Part shown: positions 48,360 through 61,300 of the stretch, piece by piece
How the letters are laid out: each line of letters starts with the position of its first letter
Numbering within the stretch: the stretch's first letter is position 1
DNA from: Neodontobutis hainanensis
Lineage: Eukaryota > Chordata > Actinopteri > Gobiiformes > Odontobutidae
Reading direction: 5' to 3'
DNA: 64,000 nucleotides
Assembly: GCA_024349245.1 (NCBI GenBank)
Contig: JALDNG010000004.1
Span: 1,480,001 to 1,544,000, forward strand
Notes under the pieces: model-generated
Told to the model about the DNA's origin: nothing
The model's database searches: none
What the model saw: the letters and a program-made list of their open reading frames with translations, nothing else
Program-made: the position numbers and the translations under genes

Positions 48360-48609
48360 ACCAACACATATTAGACTTCTTTTTATTACAAGGAAGCTGA
48401 AGAAGGCCAGCATCCTGAGAGCAAAGCACTCGAGCTGGAGTCGTCCTAACATGAAAAGAAAGCCAGTGTAACAAAGCCTGGACTGGATTAATGTCATCAA
48501 ACTTCCTGGTCTTAGTTATAAGTCTGGAAACTGTATTCTGGACCATTTGTAGGCTATGAGTACTTTTTCTCAACAGTGAATAGAATAACACGTTGCAGTA
48601 ATCCAGCCT
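48360..48609 (-). mobile_element. Non-LTR retrotransposon RT fragment
   Basis: The minus-strand translation runs RLDYCNVLFYSLLRK, LQMVQNTVSRLITKTRKFDD and INPVQALLHWLSFHVR, then jumps to TPARVLCSQDAGLLQLP. These are the C-terminal blocks of a fish LINE reverse-transcriptase ORF (patterns RLDYCN, QxVQNxxxRLxTxTxK, LHWLP and TPARxLRSQDAGLL). The part normally between LHWLP and TPAR is deleted. It is a dead, 5'-truncated copy. Confidence 0.8.
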
Positions 48610-49800
48610 GAATCAGAATTTCAGCACCAGCTAAAGAGAAGGAAGGGTGAATATATGTAAAATTCCTCAAAGCCAAATTTAGAAAAAGCTTCACTTATGT
48701 GCTGCTGCAGAGATAATGTAGGTTTTAAATTAGTAGTGCCGTGCTTCAACACAGTTGCCAATGGCAGGACCTACAGGAACATGAGTTGAAACGACTGAAG
48801 GTTCAGGACCATTTGTATACTGCATTTATAAAGCTTAGTCAGACTTTTAAGTACTATGTAATCTCCTCAAGGCAGAGTGAAACAGGAGGTGCATTTTTAC
48901 CAACATCATTAATCCTACTTGTTTCGGGCTAACTTCATATTTCAAAAGGACAAAGTATAGGCTACTATAGACAATTGTCCAGTTAAATGACCCAATAAGA
49001 CTTAGCTGTGCATGTAAACGTAATAACAGTTGACATATTGTGGTTGATGCACTGATTAATTTTTACTTGTCTACTTCAGAAGACAATATAGACACAAACG
49101 ATAGATGATTAGTGTCAAATGTACTTTGAGTATTGGCAGGAAGCATCTCCATCGAGACAAAAAGTCAATACCTTGGACGGCTGCCAGAGCTCTTATCATT
49201 TACAAACCTCAGTGCACCAACTTGAGCTCTAGCTATTTTCTCACTGTTATCAGTTTCTGTGGCAGGCCCAACAAGACTGTGTGAAGGTGACCTTTAGTCC
49301 TGCCCCCCGTTGACCCCTCCCACTCCACCAGAGCCGCACTGCTCTGCTCATTAGACAAGCTTTTTACATCTCAAACACCTGCCACCGTTCACAGGCAACA
49401 GCACAAAACCTCCACATCACCCTCCACACCTCTGTCAGCCTACTTCTCCCTGCCCGCCATGCAAACAATGCTAATTTCGCCGGGCGTGTGCGCACACTGC
49501 CGTTGGTCTGATGAGAGTGGGAATGACAGCTCCATTTGGTTGTGAATGCATGAGTCACTGTACAGACAGATGGTAATTTGGGAATGAAGGCTGGGGTCTG
49601 CAGGGGGAAAGGTCTAAGATGGAGGTTCTGTTGTGAGTAATTAAACAGGATCTCTGCACAGTGGTCACCAAGACCAATACCCCGCTTTGATTACCTGAGA
49701 TGTGATTATGTCAACACATTTGGGTTGATACAACAACACACCAAACTGTTCCCAACATAAAAACATTTGTTCACTGGTCTGTTTTATATAGACTGTGCAA
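48610..49800. other. Non-coding stretch, no gene seen
   Basis: No framed exon or named repeat. A GC-richer, high-complexity block at about 49250-49600 could be a conserved non-coding element. A 64-codon minus frame inside it has no domain. Confidence 0.45.
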
Positions 49801-49804
49801 TTTA

Positions 49805-49894
49805 CAGTGAGCTGGACCCTATCCCAGCTGCTTTTTTAATCGCACGGCTAATTCAGAGACAGACAACTATCTCATTCATTCACTATTCACACTT
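49805..49894. repeat. Dispersed repeat scrap
   Basis: GGACCCTATCCCAGCTGC and TTCAGAGACAGACAACTATC match the left half of the 45700-46096 family with deletions. The retroelement fragment follows directly. Confidence 0.6.
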
Positions 49895-50140
49895 TGTATT
49901 CGGACTCTGAGAACATCTGGGACAGGCCTTCTGCTCATGTTCAGAGTTAGAACTAAACCTGGTGAAGCAGTGTTTAAGTTTCAGCAACAAAATCCCGGAA
50001 CAGCCTCAACTTTAACAATGTTCAAGGGAAGTTAAATGTATTTTAAATTTGTCTTCTATTTCTGTAAAGCACTTTGAATGACCCAGTGTATGAATTGTGC
50101 TGTATAAATAAAATTGCTTTCCTTGCTTTGCCTATTCACC
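49895..50140 (+). mobile_element. LINE ORF C-terminus and 3' tail fragment
   Basis: The plus translation gives RTLRTSGTGLLLMFRVRTK and then PGEAVFKF, with TMFKGS before a stop. These are the relics of the S-G-T-G-L-L-x-V-P-R-V-x-T-K block and the TFKS end of a fish LINE ORF. A typical tail follows: GTAAAGCACTTTGAATGACC and GTGCTGTATAAATAAAATTG. It is heavily truncated and decayed. Confidence 0.72.
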
Positions 50141-50741
50141 AATTTACCTACACTTGTCCTAATTTCTTCAAACTGTAGAATAGACTGAAAAGAGAAGATA
50201 TGTACAATGATTTTTGACCAATAAAAATAAAGTTCCAGTGTAACTAAAGGGTTAAAGTGTAAAGTTGTTGAACTGAGGAAAAAATTCATTGGTTGCTATG
50301 TGTTGCTATGGACAGGGTACTCTCTGATTAAACAAGACAAATGCTCAAAAAGGTTGCGTTAACTCCATCAGTGATTACATTCAGACTGAGCTGAGTTGGC
50401 TTCATATTGTGCAGACCTTTCTTTGTTTTAGACAAGGCTATATACAGTTGTGCTCATACTTTTACCCTGGCAGAGTTTGTGATTGTTTGGCCATTTTTAG
50501 AGAATATGAATAATAAGACAAAAAACTTTTTTCACTCATAGGTAGTGGTTGGCTGAAGCCATTTATTTTCCAAATGTGTTTACTCTTTTTAAATCATAAT
50601 GACAACAGAAACTACTCCAAAGGACCCTGATCAAAATACCCTGAAATTTTTGGCCTGATCACATGCACAAGTTGATATAAACAGGTGTGAATGGGGACTA
50701 AATGTAACCATCCTCACCTGTGATCTGTTTGCTTGTCATCA

Positions 50742-51034
<293 letters not shown>

Positions 51035-51111
51035 ACAGTGAGTTACTGGGCTCCTGACAGACCCTCGCATCTTTCATCCAGTGCTGCACAGATGTGTCTG
51101 TTTTTTGAGTC

Positions 51112-51400
51112 TTGGGAAAAGCAAAAGAATTGTCAATGGATCAGCAGGAAAAGGTAATTAAACATTTTAAACAGGAACGGGATATAAAAAGATATCCAAA
51201 GGAACTGAAAATGTGAATCAGCAGAGTTCAAACTCTAAGAAGTGGAAAATGAAAAAGTCAGACCAACAAAAATTTCATCCACAACTGCCAGGAAAATTAT
51301 TCAGAATGCAACGAAAAACACACAAAATAACGAAAGCTAAAATAAAGGACTCATACATAAACGTATGCAGCAGAAAGCTTGGCAGTAATTATAGGTTCAG
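51112..51400 (+). pseudogene. Tc1-like transposase 5' remnant
   Basis: The remnant of the N-terminal helix-turn-helix (paired-like) DNA-binding domain of a Tc1-like transposase. The frame starting at 51112 reads GKAKELSMDQQEKVIKHF and stops at a TGA at 51214-51216. After frameshifts, WKMKKSDQQKF and HPQLPGKLFRMQRK are still recognisable. The start codon position carries TTG instead of ATG, and the DDE catalytic half is absent. Confidence 0.72.
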
Positions 51401-51905
51401 ATTTGCATAAATCATACAATACGACTGAGTTGTTAGTCATGTTAAAAGAACCAGCGTGGGTGTTTTTATGCTTCTCTTGTTCTTGACCTGACACCGCCTG
51501 AATAACCAAGTATCCAGGAAAAGATGGGCCCATACAACTAATTACCATCAATCTCTCTAAGAAATGTAGCTCAATAAATGAAATGTAAAGCATTACAGTT
51601 TAGTGTTAAGGCCATAATGCAAATATGATTTATTTATAGTTCACAGGAAGTAATTCCACACACAATATTTTTAGTAAAAACAAGGGTTTGTAGAATGTAT
51701 ACATTTATAAATCTGTAACAAACCACATCTTACATGGTACATATACACATTTTACCTAAAGACACATTTATACATTTCTATAAATGTTCTGTTTTCTTTT
51801 GCAGTAATTAGTCTCTTTCATAAATATAATATTTTTAAATATTATAGCATAATTAATTACAATATTGGTGGACCTAAAGGTTGTACAGTCCAAAATGTTG
51901 TTTAA

Positions 51906-52233
51906 TATAGTGAACAATCAGATAAATGCAAAACATTTGTTTTTGCCCCCATTTTTCATGAGCTGAACTCTAAGAGCTAACGCTTTTTCTATGAACACAA
52001 AAAGCCTATTTCTCTCAAATATTGTTCACAAATCTGTCCAAATCTGTGTTAGTGAGCACTTCTCCTTTGCCGGGATAATCCATCCACCTCACAGGTGTGA
52101 AGATGAGCCATAATATTGATTAGAGAGCGTGATTATTGCACAGGTGTGCCTTAGGCTGGCCACAATAAAAGGCCACTCATAAAAAATGGGGACATAAACA
52201 AAAGTGTTGCGTTTATATTTTTGTTCGGTGAAT
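51906..52233. mobile_element. Non-autonomous Tc1-like element
   Basis: The left end TAGTGAACAATCAGATAAAT leads into AAACATTTGTTTTTGCCCCC. The right end contains ACAAAAGTGTTGCGTTTATA and TTTTTGTTCGGTGA, its diverged reverse complement. The interior includes GAGCACTTCTCCTTTGCCGG, GGATAATCCATCCACCTCAC and GTGCCTTAGGCTGGCCACAA, the terminal-region words of another well-known fish Tc1-like family. The whole transposase gene is missing. The length is about 330 bp and the flanks are TA-rich. Confidence 0.78.
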
Positions 52234-55200
52234 GAGTTAGGAGTTAGTGTTTTTCCTCTTTACCAATAGCTAAAGCAGAAATTTGCTTCAAACGCCATTA
52301 AAATCAGCGGCTGACAACAAACCTAACCTTCTGAGCTAACATGCATCCATAAGGCTACGGTAGACTAAAATACTCTGTAACTGCTGCTAGTTTTACCTGC
52401 AATATGTAAGTAGTTCCCTCTAGCCATCAGAAAAAAGAAATACAAGAAATGTAAATAATGTGTGGTAAAGCAGAGGGACTGCAGCTGACCATATGTCTAT
52501 TTAAATTTATAGCTATTTGATCTTCAAAGAGAAAATGTGCCACATTTTCAAAAGCAAAAATCTCCTAATATTTTGCTAGAGGTTATTCAAATCCACAGCG
52601 CTCATTTTCATGCAACTTGGAGGAAAGCTGGCAAGCCCTTCTCCTGTTCTGTGTGTAGGGCATGGGCCAAAGACAAATCCATTAAACTTTAAAACAGATC
52701 CATTAACAGGGACCAGAGGCTGCAGGGCCCACAGTAATTCAACCAAACCTGCAATTAGAAATAAAAAAAGTGAGAAATATGCCCAGACCAGCCCCTTTTA
52801 TGGACCTCCTCCAGGATTTAACCTTGTTTCTGTTGACTACCACATGTTCTGAAAGTTGGCTAAAGCATTAGCTTAAAGGTGCATTGTCTAATAAAATTGA
52901 TTTTAGTTGTACACATTTTTCAAAACTATATTTTCAAAAGGGTATAACTGTACTGTTTGTTTCAAAATATCACTCACTAAATATATCACTAAATTTAGTT
53001 TATCTTTGGAAAAATAACAAAACATATAAAGCTCCATATGTATAGGTAGTCTTAAATTAATAACTGTTCCTGCAACTGTCCAGGGCAGAACTCAGAGCAG
53101 ATAAAGGGAATTCATTATCTGAATGTACTATATCCATTATACACTGGGGATCTCATAGACAACAGCATGTCCCTGCAGAGCTACTGTAGGCGCTCAGTCT
53201 TACAGGCTCTAGAAGGGATCTAAAGGTGTCAAATTATTATGGTATTATTAAATTATCTGGTATTATTATTATTATTGAAATCTAATCACCAGGATCTACC
53301 AGATACTGCACTTTGACTATTTTGTCAAATCTTTTCTAAGCTTTGCATAGGAGAGAGAATGACATTATACAGTATTATATAGGAGTATTAAGAAAAAGTA
53401 ATTTATGCTTTTTTCACAGCAAGAGGAAGGTTGAAGGTTTGTGTTGCATGGGTCAGAAAATTCCAATACTTCCAATACTCACTATAGTATAGACTATAGT
53501 ATATCTTTAAACAAAGAGTATTTTGACTTTGGGTGTTTAGCGATACAGAGGTGTGCAATGCATGCGAAGTTTTAATGTGACCCTTCCACAGAACCATACT
53601 GGACAGCTCACACATTGATTGGATGAATGGTACTTCTTCAACAAACCTAAAACACACCCATAACTACCAGGACTGATCCATCATGAGTTTGTGTACTCAG
53701 AAAGCTTGTGAAAATCCAGCTGCTGCTTTGTGTTCAGTAAAGAACCTGAGAGAAAATTACCTTCAAATTTATATTCTAAGGCCAGATTTACATGGATGGA
53801 CTTTTGCAAACAATGTTAATGTGTATTGTTTGTAAATGCATTCTTTAATGCAGTTCTACTGCCAACATAAAAAATACAACAATGTGTATCATTTGAACTC
53901 GCTGAGCCAGAGCCTTCTAGTTTTCACTGAACACTGAAAAGGGAAACCAGTGTAATTTGTTTGTCAATTCCTGGCAACCAAACAATGGCAATAATGCCTG
54001 GAGTAGTAAATGCAGGCAAGAAATGTAGCACACATGGTTTGGCATTTAAATTAAAATTTATGAAATTATAACATTTGCTTGATTATAAAATGACCAATCT
54101 CTTGGGACGTCCTTCTCTTGGAGCCATTACATAGACACTCTTAAGTGGTTTAACCAAGCTTTGCTTCAAGAAACAGTGGGCAAGGTCAAATCCCTTCTCC
54201 GCAGTGAAACACAGCCGCTCAAGGTGAGTGTGTTCTTGATTATCCATATGTAAGCAGTATAATTAGGTATCCCACATGCTGCTTAACAGTACACCTCAGC
54301 CTCGTGAAGCTCCAGCATGGCGGCCAGAATACCAATGACCATCTGCATTAATACCCGCCACCTGTTTGTAGAGGGCAATAATAGTTGGCAGCAGTTTTTA
54401 AAAACTGCTCCTAAATCTCTTTAATAGCTAGAAAACACATGGCAGATAGATTTCAGTAGAGTTATAACTTCACATGCGCTACATCTAAAATCCATTGTGA
54501 CACACCCTCAAGCAAACTATATGCATCGTTGCAAGGGGAGGTCGCTGATAACATCACTCACAACTCTGTGAAAAGGTCAAACTAATAAGAAAACATGAAA
54601 AGTATTTGAATGTTACAGTGCTGAACTAGGCGCAGTTGTAGGCTGTGACCCATTTTTAAACCCCACATAACAAAATGTCAAATAGCAGTGCAATGTTTTA
54701 ATTTATGCTAGGTCACAATACATTTTTTATTTTATTTTTTAATCAATTTGTATAACATAGGAAATGTCTTTACCAAAGAGCCACCTTCCTTCCTGTGTTT
54801 ATCAGTTTTTTTAGACAGATGTTAAAATGGAGAGAATGTCTATAAAATAAGCAAAGTTGTTTTTGGTTAATCTAGCTGCTCTGTTGTTGAAACTATATAT
54901 AACTTGGTTTTGGGAGCATGTTTTTTGCCCAGAGACACAAAATTTTCATATCATATATTTTTTGAAGATATCTTTGAAGGTTTATAGTCATCCAGGACAT
55001 ATTCTAGTAAAGGTTTCATAAAAGGCATCTGAATGGGGGTTCACCTTCAAAACTTGGTCCAGATGTCTTTTTTGAAACTCTTTCTAGTATTAGAGATTTG
55101 CCCTTTGCTGTTTCTCAAAAAAGCTCAAGTATTAACTAGAAACAAGAATTGTCAAGAATTGCCTAAAGACAATGATGATGGTGCAATCAAAGATGAATAC

Positions 55201-55599
55201 AAGTTCTGGTATTTGCACACAATGGATTAAACATGTCTCCTATAGGTTTTCTCTTGTAGACAAGGTTTCATTGCTATTTTCCAAATAACCACTATGATCT
55301 TCTTCACAACTAGAAAATTATTAAAACAACTTTAAATTAATTCTAAATGAAATCTTTCTTTAAGAACTACAAGAGAACATATCCTGACCAAAAATACAGA
55401 CAAATTATCTGCCACAACTGTAACCCAAGACGTAGAGAATAGAGATTTTTAAAATATGAAATCAGTGCCTATTGCTACATCCTTCAAACAGGCTGCTCAT
55501 TACCGCTCTGTATATTAAAGGGCTTAACCTCTGGCAAACGGTCACTGCAATCTGCCTTGTAGCACCATAAATCAACTCCTGCTACAGTCCTATTATCAG

Positions 55600-55970
55600 T
55601 TCATGTCAGTGGGAACAGACAAGGCCCGGACATCAAAGAGTATGTAATAAATGTATATCAGATTGACTGAAGATGGGGCTCGTGATTTATGGAGGCGGGG
55701 TTGACTGGATTTCTCTCAGCTTGTAGATTATTTACTTAACATGCATTGTTCGGGTTTATTCTCCTTCATCTTCCTCATTGGTGGCCTAGTTTGAACGTAG
55801 CTGTTGCATTGCTAGCCTCTCTCCGTCTCTTGTCCGATTCTTCCACTGCGATGGGTTGCCGAAACAGGTCAAGCAGTTCAGATGAGCCCGTGTCAAATTG
55901 AATTGAAATATGAGGATGGAAGTAGCACAAGGAGTACAATCGGCCCTGCTCCTTCAAAGAGGTAGTCACT
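55600..55970. other. Candidate conserved non-coding element
   Basis: High-complexity sequence, richer in GC than its flanks. A 64-codon minus frame (55775-55969) ends in RRREASNATATFKLGHQ but has no recognised domain or splice context. The call rests on composition only. Confidence 0.22.
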
Positions 55971-56149
55971 CTTAAACATAGGACTGTTCTTTTAGAGTTT
56001 TTTTTTTTATGTGCAAAGTTCCCAGTCGTGATTAATGGCGTGTCATGTCTTATCTATTCGGTTCAACCACTAGCAGATGGGGTATAACAAGAAAGCATCT
56101 ACTTAAATTAGCTGTAAGCATCCAACACTAAATGTCCTCATCAGTGGAG

Positions 56150-56400
56150 GTCTACGCCGATCCAGTGCCTGTCATACCGCTACATTGGTCATCACAGAGC
56201 TGCATCGTTGGGCCCCAGCCAAGCAGGTGTCAGACTGGCCTATGGGAGCTCTAAGCATGGTCCAGCTCAGCCAATCCATCTGTAACAAATTGACAAGCCG
56301 TGAGTGCACTGTTGGATCTCTGTATAAATCCCCATTAGGCTGGGATGCTACCTGTCTCACTCTGTTATTGACTTCATATTGGGCACAGGCTCCAAAACAA
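56150..56400. other. Candidate conserved non-coding element
   Basis: A high-complexity block with opposing open frames (79 codons plus, 62 codons minus), without a domain. Overlap of frames on both strands argues against coding. The call rests on composition only. Confidence 0.22.
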
Positions 56401-57979
56401 TATCAATCTAATTTGAGCTTATGAGGACTGATATCAGTTGGGGTTCCTAAAATGTGTAGTTTGTCCAATACAAGACTAGGTTTTGGCAGATATTGGTCCC
56501 CGGTGTCAATACTTTCAAGTGTTTATCACAAATATAAAGTTGTGTTGAATAAAATTTTGTAGTATACAGTTGAACAGGGGAACACATCTGGTAAATCTAT
56601 CTTTACAACAGAGAAAAAAACACATTCTGAAAAACTATATGTTTATAATCTCAGGGCAGTGAACAACCTGCTTGTAATGACCTTTCACAAACTGATGGGG
56701 TTCATCATCAAGAAATTATTACAACTTTTTCATAGAGCACAGCATGCCCCTGTGTTACAATAAACGCTCACAGAAAAGAGAGTTGTAAAAGTATAATCTG
56801 CATTTTTCAACACCTTCACCCTAAACTACACACTGTATCTTTAATGTGTAAAGTGTCAAGAAAATGTAGATAAATAATATCTAGTTTCAGGGAAAATAAT
56901 TTTAAATAATTTTATGTGCTCTTATTGTTCACCATCAGAAAAGTTGGACCATTTTATCTGAGATAAGACACTGCTTTTATCTTCTTAACCAGATCAAAAA
57001 TGACCACACAGGGAGTCAATTTCTTGGAACATAAACATGGGACTACTATAAAAATCCCAGGATTGTTTTGTGTTCTTTTGTGTTTATTTAAAAGGTCATA
57101 ATACATAATACTGTAACCTTAACCATATTAGTAAGAAACTCTGTTCTGAGTTACTTTAACTACTTGCTTGGTTGCTCTTGGGAGAGTTTGCTAGTTTAAA
57201 GTTGCTGGGACAAAAGCTGAATGACATAAATGAATACTCTTAGTCATTCAGTCCATCTTGATTTGAGGTTGTGAGACTAAAGAACAAAAACATCTGTTAA
57301 ATACAATGCTACAATGCTTGTATCTAATATAGGATCAAAACTTTTTAATTTAAGGCTATTCTGCAACGAAAAACGTTTTTGAAACAAATGCACCTGTATT
57401 TGTTGCCCATCTCCCAAACATCATAACACCTTTTAGATGATGGCCAATCCCATTTAAAATGTTGATGATAGAGTGAATGTATATGAACGATCCTGTCTGA
57501 ATACATCCATCCAAAACACTTTCCTGTCGAATAAAGCAGTGCAAGGCTGAGCTGGATTCAGTGGAGCAAATGTCTTATTTTAAGCCCATATATGGTTTTG
57601 TGATTCTAAGTAAGTAGTGATAATGCATTTTTATGTCCTGATTTAGTTGCTTCACATAATGTGCATTAATGGTTATACCAAAGCCTGTTGGTGTAGAAGC
57701 CTGTAGGTATAGATGTATAGGTAAAAAAGGAAAAAATGAAAAGGAAGCTAATTAAGGAAAGTGGTGGGAATTGTTTATGAGTTGTTGTTGCGCTCTAGTT
57801 TGTTAGTAGCTGTGTAAAATGTCAGATTCTGACATTCAAAGGTCATCTGAGCATGTCAGCACTTTTGATTGGGGTCCAACTACACTGTCTCTGGATGATG
57901 CCGAGCTACTGTCAATCAAATGTGATGTGATCTTCAACAGCTCTGTCTCGACTAAAAGTTTCTTCAGCTAATTTGTCTG

Positions 57980-58390
57980 TGAAAGTTCTCAGTCATCCAG
58001 GTCATCTTGAAAAAAAGGTCCAAACAAAGACATCTGGACTTAGTTTTCAAGGTGAAGATGTTTTGTCTCTTATTCCAAGAGACTTTTTAAATTCTGAGTT
58101 CTCTCCTCACAGTCCATACTGTCGTTGTGTCCTTGGGCAAGACACGTAACCCACCTTGCCTCCAGTGGTGTTCCAGCTGTAACATGGTGCATGGAAGTTT
58201 AATGTGATATAATTGTAAATGTTCAGAGGCTTTTCCATTTTAACAAAAATGACTTCCTTCACACCTATCTCAAACCATCTGGCCGCTCTGGACAAAATGT
58301 ATATAATTACAGTATGAACTGTGGAGAGCGGGAATTGAATTGTCAACCTTCATGTTACAAGACGACCACCTGAGCCACTTATGTGACTGT
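57980..58390. repeat. Composite dispersed repeat
   Basis: The first part (57980-58110, with CATCCAGGTCATCTTGA and GGTGAAGATGTTTTGTCTCT) matches 37840-37950. The second part (58125-58205, with TGTCCTTGGGCAAGACAC and CACCTTGCCTCCAGTGG) matches 39185-39255. The last part contains TTTTAACAAAAATGACTTCC, related to 38595-38625, and ends in GAGCGGGAATTGAATTGTCA, a typical fish repeat boundary. It appears to be a patchwork of two retroelement-type families. There is no intact open frame. Confidence 0.65.
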
Positions 58391-61300
58391 TGTTACAAAG
58401 TATTAACATGCTGAGACTTTAGGAAACGTGTGATTCCTGTGGTGCCGAGTGTGAGCAGCCTTCTTTTCCCGGGAGGTTATTCACAAAGCCGTTAGGGAGT
58501 GTGGGTTTTCCCTGTGGGGAGTTACAGGCTTTTAAATGAGATAATAAAATCCTTACCTCAGCAGAGATCAAGCACAGAATAGAGCACTCACATGTTTAGG
58601 ACAGAATGGCTTTGACAGTGTTTAGAAAGTGCAGCCTTAGACTACAGTCTTGTTTTACAGTCTAGGTGATTAAAGAATGTGGATTAAATAGAAGCATTCA
58701 CTTCAATGTTAAATCAAAAAAGCACATGGTTAATTTAGCTGCTAATGTTAAAACTGAAAATGAACAAGTCATACATTAGTTCAACACCTAATTATTTTTT
58801 ATATTTGAACTTGTGATAATTGAACTGTAATGAATAATAAAATATTACAAAAATCATCAATCAAACTTTATTTTCTTCTTTTCTGGTATGCCTGAAAATC
58901 TTAACTATTCTTAGCTGAAACTTTTCTTGATCTCTCTTCCTGCACAGACAGATGGAAGTTAGTGATATTTACATACTAATAAATGAAGATTTGTTTTTCT
59001 GCAAAACGCTAAACATCTCTGCAGCTTTAATGAGAAACTGTCAGCTTCTTCTGAGCACTGTACTAGTACTAAATTTGACCTGTGGAGCATTTCTTAAAAA
59101 CAAATTACACATGCTGTTCTATGTATGGCTAATTATTTTGAAATTACTGCCCAGTAATGTAGTATAAATAAGACATGTTGATTGTTTCCTTCAAATAAAA
59201 AAAAAATACTTTGAGACTCAAATGTCAATGGCATATAAATTTGTAGAAATAATTATGTTTAGGCTTTGGGAGCTTAAAGCACATTTTTGATTCCTACTCA
59301 GTCCTACTTTTGTTTGAAGCAATCACAACTGTATAATAAATAAATAATTTTGAACATATAGTCATTTCTCAAAAAGAAATACACTTAAATGCATCATAAT
59401 CCAGTTATTCAATAGTAGAAGGTTAATTTCCCATTTGTTCTTTTAATCCAGACTCCGAGTAGCTCTGTGCACAATATTAGTCATATTATACAATGTGCAT
59501 AAAATGTCCAAATCCCAAAACCAAAAGTGTAACCCTGTAATTTCCCCCCAGTAGTTCTACATTTAAATGCCTCATACCCTTTTTTCATCCATATACCCTT
59601 CTAGAATGTTTCTTTTACAATTTTTAAAACTGATTTAAACTAAATTGTTGTTTGAAAAGAAAAGACTCATCTGTGAACTAGAGACTGGTACTTTAAGTTT
59701 GCAGTTATCTTGTTCTTTTATAAGTTCATAATCTACTCACCCATGAGCCATTGTTCACTTGCGTTACACTTTGTAAGCTAATCTTTACACCGATTACACT
59801 TAAAACAAGGATAAGATACCTAAAGTGCAGTTTCATTATAAGTTAAAAACTCATTTGTCCGATTTGCCGGCTTCATTTAAACAAATATACATATACCCCA
59901 CATCTGTCTTGTTTTGAAATTCTATTTAGAAAATATTTCAAAGGCTTATTTGCCAGCATATTGACTATAGTTAATGTATTTTAAAGCTGACTTTTCAGTA
60001 TCTGATTCACTGAAACACATTAGAGTTAACAAGGAAGAAAGCTCTCAGGGCAGTGTATAGACCATATGACGATAACACAGAGTAGATAAGGACCAGTAGC
60101 ATTTATCTTGTGTGTGCACACCTCAACGAAGAGCCATTTTAAACCCAGCTCTGAATCCTATTGTTATCACACACAAATAATTTTAGCCTCAAATCAATGT
60201 TTTAGCAGTCATTTGGCACTGGCTCTTATGATACTGTTTTCTGCTTTAATATACTAGCCTCACACTTTAAGAGAGTCTGCATGTGGTGTTGTGGTAAATA
60301 TCACAATGTGTACTTTTCAAAACCTTTCTGTCGTATCCAGATTTACTCTCGTCCTCACCTCTTTGTTGCCCACAGAGGAGATCCAGAAGTGAGACAAGAG
60401 ACGAGAAAGAAAGAGGAGTAGGTGCAGTTAAGTGCATTGCGATGAGCTGTCCTTTCCTCAGAAGCACCACTTGTACCGACGTTTGACGTATGATGACGGT
60501 GTTTAGTCTCGCTCAACAGAACAATGTGGACATGGTTGTGTTCGTCCATTGTGAGTTTTACCTTTAGGATTTGAGACAAGTTACAACAATACCAAGACAC
60601 GGGCATTATGAATGGAAGGTACATTTCAAACCTTTATTATCACACCAATAACACACTAACACTAATAATAATAAACAAATCAAGGTGGTTCTTAGTTGCA
60701 TTTGAACGTGGAAGTTTCCCATCCCTGTGGACTTGGCTAGTCTTCATTTATAAATTCTTATACCCTATATGCCTTTAACGAAAACAAGACAAAGCAAAAG
60801 CATTTGCTTTAGAAGTAAGAACAAGACCAGTCTTAAGTACTACTGCACTACTTCCAGAGTAGCTACTTGACTGATGAAAACCTTCTGTGTGTGTTTGTCT
60901 TGTGGGTGACATCAAGTCTATTAAACAGTGATTCTGGCAGTGGCTGTAAAGCATGTCCAAAGAGAGCAACCAGCGGTATTACAAAGCATTTATAGGCACT
61001 TGGTCCCTGTATAGCAGTCTCTCTTTGGCCTAACACCCTTCATAGAGCCACTTTGATGACAGAGGCTAATAAAATCTGATTGGACATTTTGCGGCTGTGC
61101 AAAGACTCATGCGACTGCATCAATGCCTCACATTTATTTGTGGTGTTTGTGTTTAAAGTATATAGATATCCTATGATACAGTTGTGCCGTTATTCGCTTG
61201 ATCGATACACCATTAGCAAGAACCCAGCCATTGGTCATCAACTCATCCGTGAATGAGTGAGGATGTTATAAAATTACAGACATTTACATGGAATGATTGA

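Larger units (their letters stand above)
52234..57979. other. Non-coding stretch, no gene seen
   Basis: About 5.7 kb of AT-rich sequence. Open frames are no longer than about 84 codons and show no domain. A TTA tract lies at about 53255-53275. Better-composed patches at 55600-55970 and 56150-56400 are listed separately. Confidence 0.5.
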
